NCBI GenBank assembly: GCA_034111875.1
Contig: JAWUWK010000044.1
Coordinates: forward strand, 1-64,000
DNA length: 64,000 nucleotides
Origin: Rs1 sp034111875
GTDB lineage: Bacteria; Pseudomonadota; Gammaproteobacteria; Pseudomonadales; Balneatricaceae
Direction of reading: 5' to 3'
Part shown: one piece after another, positions 43,311 through 52,857 of the stretch
Layout of the letters: every line of letters begins with the position of its first letter
Position numbering within the stretch: the stretch's first letter is position 1
Notes under the pieces: model-generated
Seen by the model: the letters and a program-made list of their open reading frames with translations, nothing else
Told to the model about the DNA's origin: nothing
The model's database searches: none
Made by a program: the position numbers and the translations under genes

Positions 43311-45110
43311 ATGTCACAAGTTAAACCTGCAGCCTTAGCCAAGTCATCGATTAAAGGTTATAAATCTACGTTGTTCATGTTGTTTTCTTTTGCGTTGCCT
43401 TATCGGCGCACTATGTTGTTGGCTATGTTGGCACTAGTGTTTACAGCGGGTATTACATTATCACTTGGGCAAGGGCTTAAAATGATGATTGACAATGGTT
43501 TTGTCGCGCAATCCAATAGTCAACTCAATCAGACAACGCTAGTGATATTAGTCCTCACTGTATTGATGGCGTTCGGCACTTACACTCGATTTTACCTCGT
43601 ATCATGGTTAGGCGAGCGAGTCTGTGCCGATATAAGAAAGGCGGTGTTTAATCACCTCGTTGAACTGCATCCTAGTTATTACGAAACCAATTTAAGCGGT
43701 GAGATTATGTCGCGCTTAACTACCGACACGACACTTTTACAAACCATCATAGGTTCATCTATGTCGATGGCGCTGCGCAGTGTGCTGATGTTTGCTGGTG
43801 CGCTGATTATGTTATTACTGACGGATGCCTGGCTTACGATGATCGTTTTTATAACGGTACCTATTGTACTGCTGCCGATTTTTATCTTTGGTCGAAGAGT
43901 GCGAGAGCTATCGAAGAAAACCCAAGATACAGTGGCAAATGTAGGTACCTACGCGGGAGAAATAATTCAGCAAATAAAAACCGTACAAAGTTATTCCAGA
44001 GAAAAATATGAAATGGCGGCTTTTGCTACAGAAGCTGAAAACTCCTTTGAAGTCGGAAAGTTGCGGATAAAACAGCGTGCACTCTTAATCGCCGCGGTAT
44101 TATTCTTAGTGTTCTCATCTGTGGCGAGTATGTTGTGGTTGGGTGGCAGTGCGGTTATCTCTGGTGACATGAGTGCCGGTCAACTTGGTGCCTTTGTATT
44201 TTATGCCATCTTACTAGCCAGTTCGGTTTCCACTATTTCCCAAGTCTGGGGTGATTTGCAGCGCGCTGCAGGGGCAAGTGATAGATTAGTTGAGTTGTTA
44301 AGAGTCCAAAGTGATATCACTTCAGCGGGCACTGGGCTCAGACCTGCCCAAGGGCTAAAGGCTCAACTGTCATTTAACAAGGTTAATTTCTTTTACCCTT
44401 CGAGAGAAAATCAGCCGGCATTGAAAAATATACACTTCAGTATAAAACCGGGTGAAAATGTCGCTTTAGTCGGGCCATCAGGTGCGGGTAAATCGACACT
44501 TTTTGAGTTAATTCAACGTTTTTATGATCCTCAATCAGGGCAAGTGCTGTTCGATAATATGGATCTAAAAGATTTGGAGCATCATGAACTGCGCGAGCAA
44601 ATGGCGCTAGTGCCTCAACAACCTGTGCTATTTAGCTCTGACGTTAGCTACAACATTCGTTACGGATGCCCAACGGCCAGTGATGAAGAGGTAATGGACG
44701 CTGCAAAAGCCGCCAATGCGCACGGTTTTATTATGCAATTGCCCAATCAATATGCTAGTTATCTAGGTGAGAAGGGCGTGCGTTTGAGTGGTGGCCAAAA
44801 GCAGCGAATAGCCATTGCCAGAGCTATCTTGAAAAATCCACGGATCTTACTCTTAGACGAGGCGACCAGTGCTTTAGATGCGCAAAGTGAGTCCAAAGTA
44901 CAGGCGGCGCTGGGTCATTTGATGCATGGGCGCACTACTTTTATCATTGCCCATAGATTGGCGACCATTCTCGATGCAGACAAGATAATGGTGATGGATG
45001 AAGGTGAAATTATAGCAATAGGGACTCATCAAGAATTACTCAAGACATGTGAGCTTTATAATCAATTGGCGAGTTTGCAATTTAGAGAAAGCCGTTCGCC
45101 TCAGTTATAA
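43311..45110 (+). CDS. ABC exporter half-transporter (MsbA/multidrug type)
   Basis: A 599-residue protein with an N-terminal six-helix transmembrane domain and a C-terminal ATPase. Walker A is GPSGAGKST (about residue 386), the signature LSGGQKQR, and Walker B RILLLDEATSALD, followed by the switch histidine in IIAHRL. It would work as a homodimer exporting lipids or drugs. The substrate is not evident; the absence of an lpxK neighbour argues against its being MsbA itself. Confidence 0.9.
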   Translation: MSQVKPAALAKSSIKGYKSTLFMLFSFALPYRRTMLLAMLALVFTAGITLSLGQGLKMMIDNGFVAQSNSQLNQTTLVILVLTVLMAFGTYTRFYLVSWLGERVCADIRKAVFNHLVELHPSYYETNLSGEIMSRLTTDTTLLQTIIGSSMSMALRSVLMFAGALIMLLLTDAWLTMIVFITVPIVLLPIFIFGRRVRELSKKTQDTVANVGTYAGEIIQQIKTVQSYSREKYEMAAFATEAENSFEVGKLRIKQRALLIAAVLFLVFSSVASMLWLGGSAVISGDMSAGQLGAFVFYAILLASSVSTISQVWGDLQRAAGASDRLVELLRVQSDITSAGTGLRPAQGLKAQLSFNKVNFFYPSRENQPALKNIHFSIKPGENVALVGPSGAGKSTLFELIQRFYDPQSGQVLFDNMDLKDLEHHELREQMALVPQQPVLFSSDVSYNIRYGCPTASDEEVMDAAKAANAHGFIMQLPNQYASYLGEKGVRLSGGQKQRIAIARAILKNPRILLLDEATSALDAQSESKVQAALGHLMHGRTTFIIAHRLATILDADKIMVMDEGEIIAIGTHQELLKTCELYNQLASLQFRESRSPQL

Positions 45111-45220
45111 AAGGCTTATAGCGTGTCAACTATAGGGAGTAGCTTTGCCAATCAAGGATCGAAATCTAGATAATAAGCTACAGGATGCCAGTCACAAATT
45201 TGCACTCTACTTAAAATTAT

Positions 45221-45275
45221 CAGAGGTTTTTACGAGAGGTGGCCATGCTCGAAAAAAAACTCTCGAAAACCTCTG
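45221..45275. terminator. Long interrupted stem-loop between converging genes
   Basis: CAGAGGTTTTTACGAGAG and CTCTCGAAAACCTCTG form two helices (10 and 6 bp) broken by one base, with a 20-nt loop containing A8. It lies between the ABC exporter (+) and the small gene (-), where a shared terminator is expected. The terminal T-runs are poor. Confidence 0.5.
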
Positions 45276-45283
45276 TATATAGG

Positions 45284-45415
45284 CTAACGTTCCTGCTCTT
45301 GTCTAATCAAGATTCTAACTGTTAAGGCCTCCCAGATCATACCAGCAGATATTGCAAGGATACCTAACAAACTTGGCCAAAGTGTCTCAAAGGCATATGG
45401 ATTAATACCGAACAT
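45284..45415 (-). CDS. 43-residue single-pass membrane protein
   Basis: The frame reads MFGINPYAFETLWPSLLGIL onward and ends RILIRQEQER. It has one hydrophobic helix (about residues 12-35) and a positively charged tail. A textbook GGAGG lies 8 nt before the ATG, and the codons look natural. Small proteins of this size are easily missed by gene finders. No family is recognised; it might be a subunit or regulator of a membrane complex. Confidence 0.6.
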   Translation of the reverse strand: MFGINPYAFETLWPSLLGILAISAGMIWEALTVRILIRQEQER

Positions 45416-46317
45416 GATATTTTCCTCCTAAAGTGTTAACTGAACAGCACCTTGTGATAAAAGATAAAAGATTGATATAGAACAATTTTTAAAGTTCTTT
45501 TAAGAGGCGGTGCAGGGTTAATGTCTGTATTGATTACACGGTTGAAAACGAGAGTATAAAATATCAGTAAAAGACAGGGTTTGCGGAATTTCAGCGCAAG
45601 ATTTACTGCATATTTTGCAGCGTCACTATTTTAACTCCCAATCTCATTTACACGCCGCCCTGCAAAATGGTGAGAACTCGTCGGCAGCGCAGCAAAAAAT
45701 TCAATCTCTTAATATATTACTATCGGATCTAAGATCAATAGTTTTTATTCGATGCTGAGGTCGAGTCAATGATTCAGATTTAAGCCAATAGTTACACAAA
45801 ATAAATCACATCCTCAAATACCTATTGTGGAGGTACCATTGGTGTTACGTATACCCTCTTAGCTGATTGTTTAGTTATCCCAGGGCTGCATTGGACAGTA
45901 CTTCAAAGCGGCGCTAACAGATCTAGGTTAGTTTTAAGCACACACGAGCAATAGAGAATAAAAATCACTTGTGATCAAATCAACTATTGACAACAAATGT
46001 CTGATTAATATACTTTGCGCTTTAGTATATGGTTTCTAAAGCATAGGGAACGTACGAATAAGCCTTGTATTTTATCTGCGGGATTAAAGCGGCTCAATAC
46101 GCGAAAGATAGCGCAGTTTAATCATCCGTCCTTAGCAATTAACTGACCAGTGGTTGGCCGTTTATAAGCTGACCCTTGGAGGCATATAGAGTAAACCGAT
46201 CTTGTTTCATCAATTTTTGTAGGGCGACTTGAACGCCTGTAATCGATGCCTATATTTCGCAATACTCTCTATGCCAGTGGCGTACAAGACTGGTTCGCAT
46301 GTTGCCTATTTTTTGAA
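45416..46317. other. Intergenic region before the B12 uptake operon
   Basis: About 900 bp without a gene. The last quarter is a family C MITE (46044-46308) that ends about 10 bp before the cobalamin riboswitch. The 43-residue gene's promoter should lie near 45440-45500. Confidence 0.55.
46044..46308 (+). repeat. MITE family C, full copy (C4)
   Basis: A 265-bp element with left end TAGGGAACGTACGAATAAG and right end, reversed, TAGGCAACATGCGAACCAGT. Its interior shares AACTGACCAGTGGTTGG and TTTTTGTAGGGC with C3. Bounded by TA on both sides. It abuts the 5' side of the riboswitch, so the riboswitch promoter may lie within it. Confidence 0.85.
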
Positions 46318-46520
46318 TTAAAAGGGAATAAGGTGAGTGTCAACGAATCCTTAACTGCCCCCGCAACTGTTAACATGTAGATAGCCCTAATCATTTTTTG
46401 AACTCGTTTTTTTATTATAAAGAGTCAAAAAAATTAGGTAGATGCCACTGAGTTTTTTGCTTGGGAAGGCCAGAGGCTATTGATGATATGTAAGTCAGGA
46501 GACCTGCCAATTACGCATTA
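46318..46520 (+). ncRNA. Cobalamin (adenosylcobalamin-type) riboswitch
   Basis: The order GGGAA...GGTG, AATCC, ACTGCCCCCGCAACTGT, then GCCACTG, GGGAAGGC and the B12 box AAGTCAGGAGACCTGCC (46492-46508) is the conserved skeleton of cobalamin riboswitches. A downstream hairpin CTGGA...TTCCAG and a second pairing TGGAC...GTCCA, followed by CTCCTTTTTCT, may be the switch between terminator and open forms. It controls the ABC importer that follows. Confidence 0.95.
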
Positions 46521-46612
46521 ACCACTGGACGGGGTGTTCCAGGAAGGGAAGTACAGGATCACTTTGTCCAATGTCTCCTTTTTCTGTCGCCATCAATGTT
46601 ATCGAGTAGAAA

Positions 46613-47437
46613 ATGGCCCAGACTAATACGCAAACCAACAGTGCTCCACTCGTCTTTACGCCACCCAAACAGGTTATGCGAGTTAAAAACTTGTCTTGGG
46701 GACCCAATATTGAAACACCTTTATTACACAATATAAGTTTTGATATCCAGCAGCATAAAATACTCGGTATTGTCGGTGCCAATGGTGCGGGAAAGTCGAG
46801 TTTATTGCGGTGTCTGTACAGAGTGCACAAGCCCAATAAAGGTCAGGTTTTGTTTGATACGCAAAATATATGGCATATGTCTGCTCAACAATTCGCCCAG
46901 AAAGTTGCCGTTGTTTTACAGGAAAGCCCTGCAGAATTTGCTTTAAATGTTCGGCAAATTATTGAAATGGGACGCACGCCTTACTACCGAATGTTCGGTG
47001 GGCAAAGCCAAAATGATATTGATATTATAGACTCTACTATCCAACAGTTATCTCTGGAATCATTCGAGAAACGCTTGTTTTTAGATTTGTCAGGTGGAGA
47101 AAAACAACGGGTGTATCTTGCCCGCGCTTTAGTACAACAACCTGAAATTATGATACTGGATGAGCCGACAAACCACTTAGACATTCGCCATCAATTAGAA
47201 ATAATGCAAATGATTGCCAATTTAGGCATCACCATCATTATTACCTTGCACGACTTGAATATCGCCGCGAATTACTGTGATCGAATTTTACTGCTCAACC
47301 AAGGACAAGTCCTAGCGCATGGACATGTCGATAAAGTGCTTACCCCAACGACCATAAAACAAGCCTATGGGGTTAACTGCACAGTCAGTGAGAACAAGCC
47401 CCTGAAGACCAAGTTTTTTCAATATACACTGGATTAA
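46613..47437 (+). CDS. btuD: Vitamin B12 ABC importer, ATPase subunit
   Basis: A 274-residue ATPase with Walker A GANGAGKSS (about residues 56-64), Q-loop VVLQESPAEF, signature LSGGEKQRV and Walker B IMILDEPTNHLD. It belongs to the iron-siderophore/B12 group of ABC ATPases. The cobalamin riboswitch just upstream and the btuF- and btuC-like genes behind it support B12 or cobinamide as substrate. Outer-membrane BtuB is not in the window. Confidence 0.88.
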   Translation: MAQTNTQTNSAPLVFTPPKQVMRVKNLSWGPNIETPLLHNISFDIQQHKILGIVGANGAGKSSLLRCLYRVHKPNKGQVLFDTQNIWHMSAQQFAQKVAVVLQESPAEFALNVRQIIEMGRTPYYRMFGGQSQNDIDIIDSTIQQLSLESFEKRLFLDLSGGEKQRVYLARALVQQPEIMILDEPTNHLDIRHQLEIMQMIANLGITIIITLHDLNIAANYCDRILLLNQGQVLAHGHVDKVLTPTTIKQAYGVNCTVSENKPLKTKFFQYTLD

Positions 47438-47607
47438 CTTTGTCAAAGATAAGCGCATTAATGAGCAGTGAGACTGTTCTATAAGGTATTTAATGCACAG
47501 AATAACCTTGGCGTAATTAAATACCTGATAAATAAGCTTGAATAGACCTCGAAATTTACCTTGAGGCATACTTCTGATGATTCGTTAGATTGATAGAGGA
47601 ATAATTT

Positions 47608-48573
47608 GTGATATTTTTGATGAAACCCACCATACAATCTAGTTTGTTAGGTTTGACTGTGTATTTGTTTAGCATTTTAGCGGTCGCTGGCGACTATCCG
47701 GTGACGATAGATTCTTGTGATCGCAAAGTCACTTTTGATCGGGCGCCTCAACGAGTAGTTTCCAATGATGTAAACATTACGGAAATGTTGTTGGTCCTTG
47801 GATTAAGAGATAGCATGGTCGGTTACACGGGTGTAACTGGTTGGAATAACTTAAGTGCTTCACTAATCGAAGGTTTGGGTGAATTAGAGCAGTTGTCAGA
47901 GAAATATCCAACCCAAGAAGTGCTATTAAATGCCGATGCGGATTTTTATTTTGCAGGCTGGAACTACGGCTTTAAAGTAGGCGGCGATGTGACACCTGCG
48001 TCATTGGCAAAATTTGGGATTAAAAGTTACGAGTTGAACGAATCTTGTATTCATATAATGGCCCGCAACAAGATTTCTTTAGACGATTTATACCATGACT
48101 TGCGCAATCTTGGAAAAATATTTGGTGTCTCTGATAGAGCCGAAATATTGATAGCAGGTTATAGGGCTGAGCTTGAAGAGGCGCAAGCCTCAAGCCCCAC
48201 TAAACAGCAGCCAACCCGCGTATTTGTTTACGACAGCGGCGAAGACAAACCTTTCAGTGCAGGAAAATTTGCCATGCCGACGGCGCTAATTGAGGAGGCA
48301 GGCGGTAAGAATATTATGGATGATGTTCAAAAAAGCTGGGTGCAATTAGGGTGGGAGTCAATGATAGAGCGCAATCCAGAAGTGATCGTTATTATTGATT
48401 ATGGCGATGTGACGGCGGAGCAAAAAATTTCGTTTATCAAAAACAATCCAGCATTTGACGATGTTGCGGCGGTAAAAAATAACCGCTTTGTCGTCTTAGA
48501 TTACGATGAGGCAACCCCAGGTCCGCGCAATATAAAAGCGATCAAAAAGTTATTGAAAACCTTTACGTTCTAA
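47608..48573 (+). CDS. btuF: Vitamin B12-binding periplasmic protein
   Basis: A 321-residue helical-backbone substrate-binding protein of the BtuF/FepB group. The signal peptide ends near ILAVAG, and the mature protein begins with DYPVTIDSCDRKVTFDRAPQ, followed by RVVSNDVNITEMLLVLGL. GTG 47608 has AGAGGA 7 nt upstream; an ATG four codons later is possible. Specificity for corrinoids is inferred from the riboswitch. Confidence 0.82.
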   Translation: MIFLMKPTIQSSLLGLTVYLFSILAVAGDYPVTIDSCDRKVTFDRAPQRVVSNDVNITEMLLVLGLRDSMVGYTGVTGWNNLSASLIEGLGELEQLSEKYPTQEVLLNADADFYFAGWNYGFKVGGDVTPASLAKFGIKSYELNESCIHIMARNKISLDDLYHDLRNLGKIFGVSDRAEILIAGYRAELEEAQASSPTKQQPTRVFVYDSGEDKPFSAGKFAMPTALIEEAGGKNIMDDVQKSWVQLGWESMIERNPEVIVIIDYGDVTAEQKISFIKNNPAFDDVAAVKNNRFVVLDYDEATPGPRNIKAIKKLLKTFTF

Positions 48574-48687
48574 ACTGCTCTCTCAAAGGTTAGAGCCACT
48601 GGGCAACATAATTGCTAGTGCATCTGCTCAACCATTTTAATAGGCCTTTAGATAAATTATTGATGACTAATTAGCGTTGAAACCTCC

Positions 48688-49713
48688 ATGACATTCACTC
48701 AAAAAATTTGTATCGGGCTGACTTTTTTAGCGATTGTATTGAGTATTGCAGTGAGCACAGGTACAGCCAATATAGCGATGGATGTAAGTTGGGGGATAGT
48801 GCTAAATCAACTTTTTCCTGAGCTATTTACTAAAACCTTACTAAATTTGGATTGGACCACTGGCCAGCAAAATATTATTTGGCAAATACGTTTTCCACGG
48901 GCAATTCTGGGCGCACTGGTGGGAGCAGGTTTAGCGGTAACAGGCTGTGTCTTGCAGACGGCAACGCGCAATCCACTAGCAGACCCACATTTGCTTGGGG
49001 TCAGCTCTGGGGCGGCATTCGGCGCCATCGCGGCGATTATGCATCTAGGTTTGATTTTTGGTCCTATCACACTGCCACTGTTTGCCTTTCTAGGCGCTTT
49101 AGGCTCGATTGCGATGGTTATCTTTGTGGCCCGTCAGGCGGGTTTTTTAGATCCTAATAGATTAGTACTGTCAGGGGTTGCCGTCTCTTTTGTGATTATG
49201 TCTGCTGCAAATTTACTTATTTTTATGGGCGATCACCGCGCCGCGCACAATGTGATGTTCTGGATGTTAGGTGGGCTGGGTTTGGCACAGTGGAAGGATT
49301 TGATTTATCCACTGTCAATTTTTATTCTCTGCTTTACTTGGTTTAACCTTAATAGTCGTAACATCAATGCGTTGATGGCAGGTGAAGAAATGGCGGCAAC
49401 CCTAGGCATTAATGTAGCAAAATTTAGGTTGCGTATATTTGTTTTTACCGCATTACTCACCAGCGTGATGGTGGCGTTTTCTGGCGCTATAGGTTTTGTT
49501 GGTTTAATGATTCCACACATACTGCGTATTTTCGTCGGTGCTGATAACCGTCACCTAATTGTTTTTTCGGCGATTTATGGAGCCATATTTTTGGTCATAG
49601 TAGACATTGTGGCTAGAAAATTAATCTCGCCACAAGAGTTGCCAATAGGCATTATTACCGGATTAATCGGCGGTGTGTTTTTTATTTGGATGATGCGTCG
49701 AAACCTAAAATAA
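48688..49713 (+). CDS. btuC: Vitamin B12 ABC importer, permease subunit
   Basis: A 341-residue FecCD/BtuC-type permease with about ten helices. Typical pieces are IRFPRAILGALVGAGLAVTG, QTATRNPLADPHLLGVSSGA, and the coupling segment GFVGLMIPHILRIFVG with DNRHLI. It forms the membrane channel for BtuF-bound substrate together with BtuD. Confidence 0.87.
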   Translation: MTFTQKICIGLTFLAIVLSIAVSTGTANIAMDVSWGIVLNQLFPELFTKTLLNLDWTTGQQNIIWQIRFPRAILGALVGAGLAVTGCVLQTATRNPLADPHLLGVSSGAAFGAIAAIMHLGLIFGPITLPLFAFLGALGSIAMVIFVARQAGFLDPNRLVLSGVAVSFVIMSAANLLIFMGDHRAAHNVMFWMLGGLGLAQWKDLIYPLSIFILCFTWFNLNSRNINALMAGEEMAATLGINVAKFRLRIFVFTALLTSVMVAFSGAIGFVGLMIPHILRIFVGADNRHLIVFSAIYGAIFLVIVDIVARKLISPQELPIGIITGLIGGVFFIWMMRRNLK

Positions 49714-49905
49714 CGGAGAGTTAATATTAGCCATAGAGTTGACATTGAAAAGGATAATATTTCACTCGCCGGTGAAGCCACTACCACTTTTCTACTTTTT
49801 CTCGCACAATAAAAAGTTATTCAACTGCTGATGCTAGGACTATCAGTGTGTGAGACCGCGCAGGGAAAATAACCGGTATGCGCTACTTCCCTCACTGGTG
49901 CTGAT

Positions 49906-51141
49906 TTACTCAATATTGGCGCCTTTAATGATCCATTGACCCAATAGCTCGCGCTCTTGCTCGGTCATTTTGGTAATGTTTCCCAAGGGCATCACAATGG
50001 AGGCGACCGATTGGGCGTATATGTTAGGTGCTAACAACTTTATTTGTTGCGGCGTATCTAACATAACCCCAGCCGGTGCTGCAGAGAACAGAGGGCTTGA
50101 CGGCGTTTGGCTATGACAAGTTGTGCAGTGCTTTTCAATAATGGTTTGTATCTTATTGAAAGAATTGTGCGTATTCGCCACTGCCACTGGATTTAGAGTG
50201 TCGGTTACGCCACCTGCAACGGGCTCTAACTGACTTGAGGTTGACGTTTTAGTCGGTGAGACGATAAATGCCAAGCAGATCATCCCCAGGGCTGCTGCGG
50301 GAATTGTCCAAGCGTATTTTTGGTTGAGATGGCGGGTATTGAAATAGTGGCGAACCATCACACTTATAATCGATAACGCCGCTAACACGGCCCAGTTATA
50401 AGTGTGGCCAAAAGTACTTGGAAAATGACTGCTGATCATGATGAATAAGACCGGCAAAGTGAAATAATTATTGTGCCTGGAGCGTAATAAACCTTTTGCT
50501 GGTAGGCTTGGATCAGGTGTTTTCTTGACACTCATGGAGGCGACCATGTCGCGTTGAACCGGCATGATAACGAAAAACACATTACCCACCATGATAGTGC
50601 CAATAATAGCGCCGACATGGATAAAGGCACCGCGGCCACTAAACAATTGTGACAACCCCCACGCCGCGATCACCAACAGTAAAAACAAAATAATGCCAAG
50701 TAACAGGGGCTTTTTACCTAGCGCTGAATCACACAAAAAGGTGTAAGTAATCCAGCCAATGATTAAGCTGGCAATACCGATAGCGATAGCGGCTATCGGA
50801 CTTAGGTCAGAGCCTGGGGCAACTAAATAAAGTTGTGCATTGAAGTAATAGACGACACTGAGTAATGCCATACCGGAGAGCCAAGTTGCATATGCCTCCC
50901 ATTTAAACCAGTGGAGATTTTCCGGCATCGTCGGGGGAGCCAGTTGGTATTTTTCTAAATGATAAATACCGCCGCCGTGAATTGCCCACAGATCACCGGC
51001 TAGTCCCTCTTTAGGCGCTCTTCTATCTAAGTGGTTTTCCAACCAAACGAAGTAAAAGGAGGCTCCAATCCAGGCAATCCCGGTAATCATATGTACCCAG
51101 CGTATGGCTAAATTCAGCCACTCAGTGTAATGGGGATCCAT
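49906..51141 (-). CDS. puuD: Membrane-bound urate hydroxylase PuuD with C-terminal cytochrome c
   Basis: A 411-residue protein with eight or so hydrophobic helices in the urate-oxidising domain (start WLNLAIRWVHMITGIAWIGA, FYFVWLENHLD) and a C-terminal class I cytochrome c with CTTCH near residue 339 and a Met ligand in IVMPLGN. Such proteins oxidise urate to 5-hydroxyisourate and pass electrons to the respiratory chain, so no peroxide is formed. It is the last gene of the minus-strand urate cluster. No soluble uricase is present. Confidence 0.92.
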   Translation of the reverse strand: MDPHYTEWLNLAIRWVHMITGIAWIGASFYFVWLENHLDRRAPKEGLAGDLWAIHGGGIYHLEKYQLAPPTMPENLHWFKWEAYATWLSGMALLSVVYYFNAQLYLVAPGSDLSPIAAIAIGIASLIIGWITYTFLCDSALGKKPLLLGIILFLLLVIAAWGLSQLFSGRGAFIHVGAIIGTIMVGNVFFVIMPVQRDMVASMSVKKTPDPSLPAKGLLRSRHNNYFTLPVLFIMISSHFPSTFGHTYNWAVLAALSIISVMVRHYFNTRHLNQKYAWTIPAAALGMICLAFIVSPTKTSTSSQLEPVAGGVTDTLNPVAVANTHNSFNKIQTIIEKHCTTCHSQTPSSPLFSAAPAGVMLDTPQQIKLLAPNIYAQSVASIVMPLGNITKMTEQERELLGQWIIKGANIE

Positions 51142-51232
51142 TGCTATCTCCTGTCGATAATTAATCTTGATTACAAACTTAAACTTAACTTACATCTCAG
51201 TGCTGAGTTTTTTCTGAAAAAGTCAAAAGAGA

Positions 51233-51748
51233 CTATGGCGCTAAGCTAATACTGACATTGTCTGCAAAGAAATACTCATCACAATTGTTGCCTTCACCGG
51301 CACGGTCAACCACCAGGAAATCATCTTCGGCTTCGCAGCACACAATAGGGTGATGCCAGACCCCTCTATGATAGTTGATGCCTTGTTTCCCATCAGTAAT
51401 AAAGGCCTTGATTTGCCCAGACTGAGGAGAGCCTTCAGCGGCTGCAACGACGATTAAAAAAGCATTTTGTTTCAGCGGTATGAACGCTTGGCTACCCAGT
51501 GGATGTCGCTCGAGCATACTAATTGCCAGCGGCATCTTTAGGCTTTTTGCCCGAAAGATACTGATAATCGCCTTATCTTCAGCAGTCGCTAAGTCGACGG
51601 CGGCTAATTGATGAAAGCGCTGGGTGTTGTCGTTGTTAATCATAAAAAAGTCGCTTTCAGCGGTTTCGATGACATCGCCATAAGGCGCGAATGCCGCTTT
51701 GGTGAGCTTTTGTGGTCGAATCACATGCACCAATTTATCTGTAGCCAT
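51233..51748 (-). CDS. allA: Ureidoglycolate lyase
   Basis: A 171-residue cupin-type enzyme that splits ureidoglycolate into glyoxylate and urea. Segments include KLTKAAFAPYGDVIE, SMLERHPLGSQAFIPL and the conserved YHRGVWHHPI with its histidines. The start overlaps the alc stop by 1 bp, so the two are translated together. Confidence 0.93.
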   Translation of the reverse strand: MATDKLVHVIRPQKLTKAAFAPYGDVIETAESDFFMINNDNTQRFHQLAAVDLATAEDKAIISIFRAKSLKMPLAISMLERHPLGSQAFIPLKQNAFLIVVAAAEGSPQSGQIKAFITDGKQGINYHRGVWHHPIVCCEAEDDFLVVDRAGEGNNCDEYFFADNVSISLAP

Positions 51749-52776
51749 TAGTCATTCTCCTGACAGATAAGGCCGAACAGTCGCATTCTACTGACGCCTC
51801 CATCGGGGAAAATATTGAGCCTGACATGGGAAATTGGTCCAACATCCTTTATTTCAAGGGCAAATTCATGTTCTGCGTGCATGGATAATTTTTGTGAGGG
51901 CAGTAGCTCTTGCCAAAATAAACTTTGGGTTTCTATTTGCTCATCAGTGCCGCCTTTGACATTGGCGGCTTGAATAGAACAACTATCGGGATAGTTACCT
52001 TTAAAGTGCAATGTATCAATAACAATTTTAGAGAGTCGACCTTGGTTACCTAAGGCCACGATTACCCAGTCGAAACCTGGGGTACGACGTCTCGCAGTCT
52101 CCCAGCCATCACCCATATTGACGCCTCTACCTGGGTTGAGAATATTGCTCATATGACCGAAGTGCTGATTTGAACAGGCCAGTGCGCGACCACCGTGGAT
52201 AGAACTAGCCAGATCTATGACTTGGTCTTTAGCTTTTGAAGCCCAGTCGAGATGGGGTATTCCATGGACTCTCAAACGCGCGATGCCACCGTCGGGGAAA
52301 ATATTCAATCTTAGATGACTGTAAGCTTGGCTGTCTTCAATGGCGTGAAAATGTTGACTATCACCTTGTAAATCAACAGCGGCTAATATTTCCACCCAGT
52401 GTGTATTCTGATCGGGGCTGTAGCTAGGGCAATAGCAGGCTTCTAATGAGGCAGAGGGCGGGAAATTACCGGTAAAGAAAGACGTATCTATTTCAATACC
52501 TTTAATCACACCGTGAACACCGAGTTCAATCACCGCGTGATCGTAGCCTTCAAAACGTTTACGCCTAGACTCCCATCCATCCATCCACTTGCCATTATCA
52601 TCAAAAATACCTTCCTTCCACAGCGCTGGGGTAGGTGCCAGCATCCGGTTTGCATCGGCAAACCAGTCATCAGTGACGGCGATAACCTTACTGCCTAAGC
52701 GGGCGTCGGCAAGGTTTAAATATTTTTGAAAGTCACTATCAGTAGAATGGCTGGCGCTAGCTGAATTGTCGGTCAT
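51748..52776 (-). CDS. alc: Allantoicase
   Basis: A 342-residue enzyme with two similar jelly-roll repeats (each with H[RL]RLNIFPDGG: HLRLNIFPDGGIARLRVHG about residue 155, HVRLNIFPDGGVSRMRLFG near the end). It hydrolyses allantoate to ureidoglycolate and urea. Also visible are DGWESRRKR and DGWETARRR. The next gene finishes the pathway to glyoxylate. Confidence 0.95.
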   Translation of the reverse strand: MTDNSASASHSTDSDFQKYLNLADARLGSKVIAVTDDWFADANRMLAPTPALWKEGIFDDNGKWMDGWESRRKRFEGYDHAVIELGVHGVIKGIEIDTSFFTGNFPPSASLEACYCPSYSPDQNTHWVEILAAVDLQGDSQHFHAIEDSQAYSHLRLNIFPDGGIARLRVHGIPHLDWASKAKDQVIDLASSIHGGRALACSNQHFGHMSNILNPGRGVNMGDGWETARRRTPGFDWVIVALGNQGRLSKIVIDTLHFKGNYPDSCSIQAANVKGGTDEQIETQSLFWQELLPSQKLSMHAEHEFALEIKDVGPISHVRLNIFPDGGVSRMRLFGLICQEND

Positions 52777-52857
52777 GTATCATCACTTCTGTCTAATGGC
52801 CTGTGACGCAAAAGTACTAGCGCTAAGGTCTGTTATTGTGTCATCTAGCTTATAGAG

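Noticed and set aside
43311..45110. Assigning the ABC exporter as MsbA
   Set aside because: No lpxK or other lipid A gene is adjacent and the sequence fits a general multidrug half-transporter as well.
46495..46836. A minus-strand frame of 113 codons opposite btuD
   Set aside because: It is antisense to the B12 box and the start of the ATPase gene.
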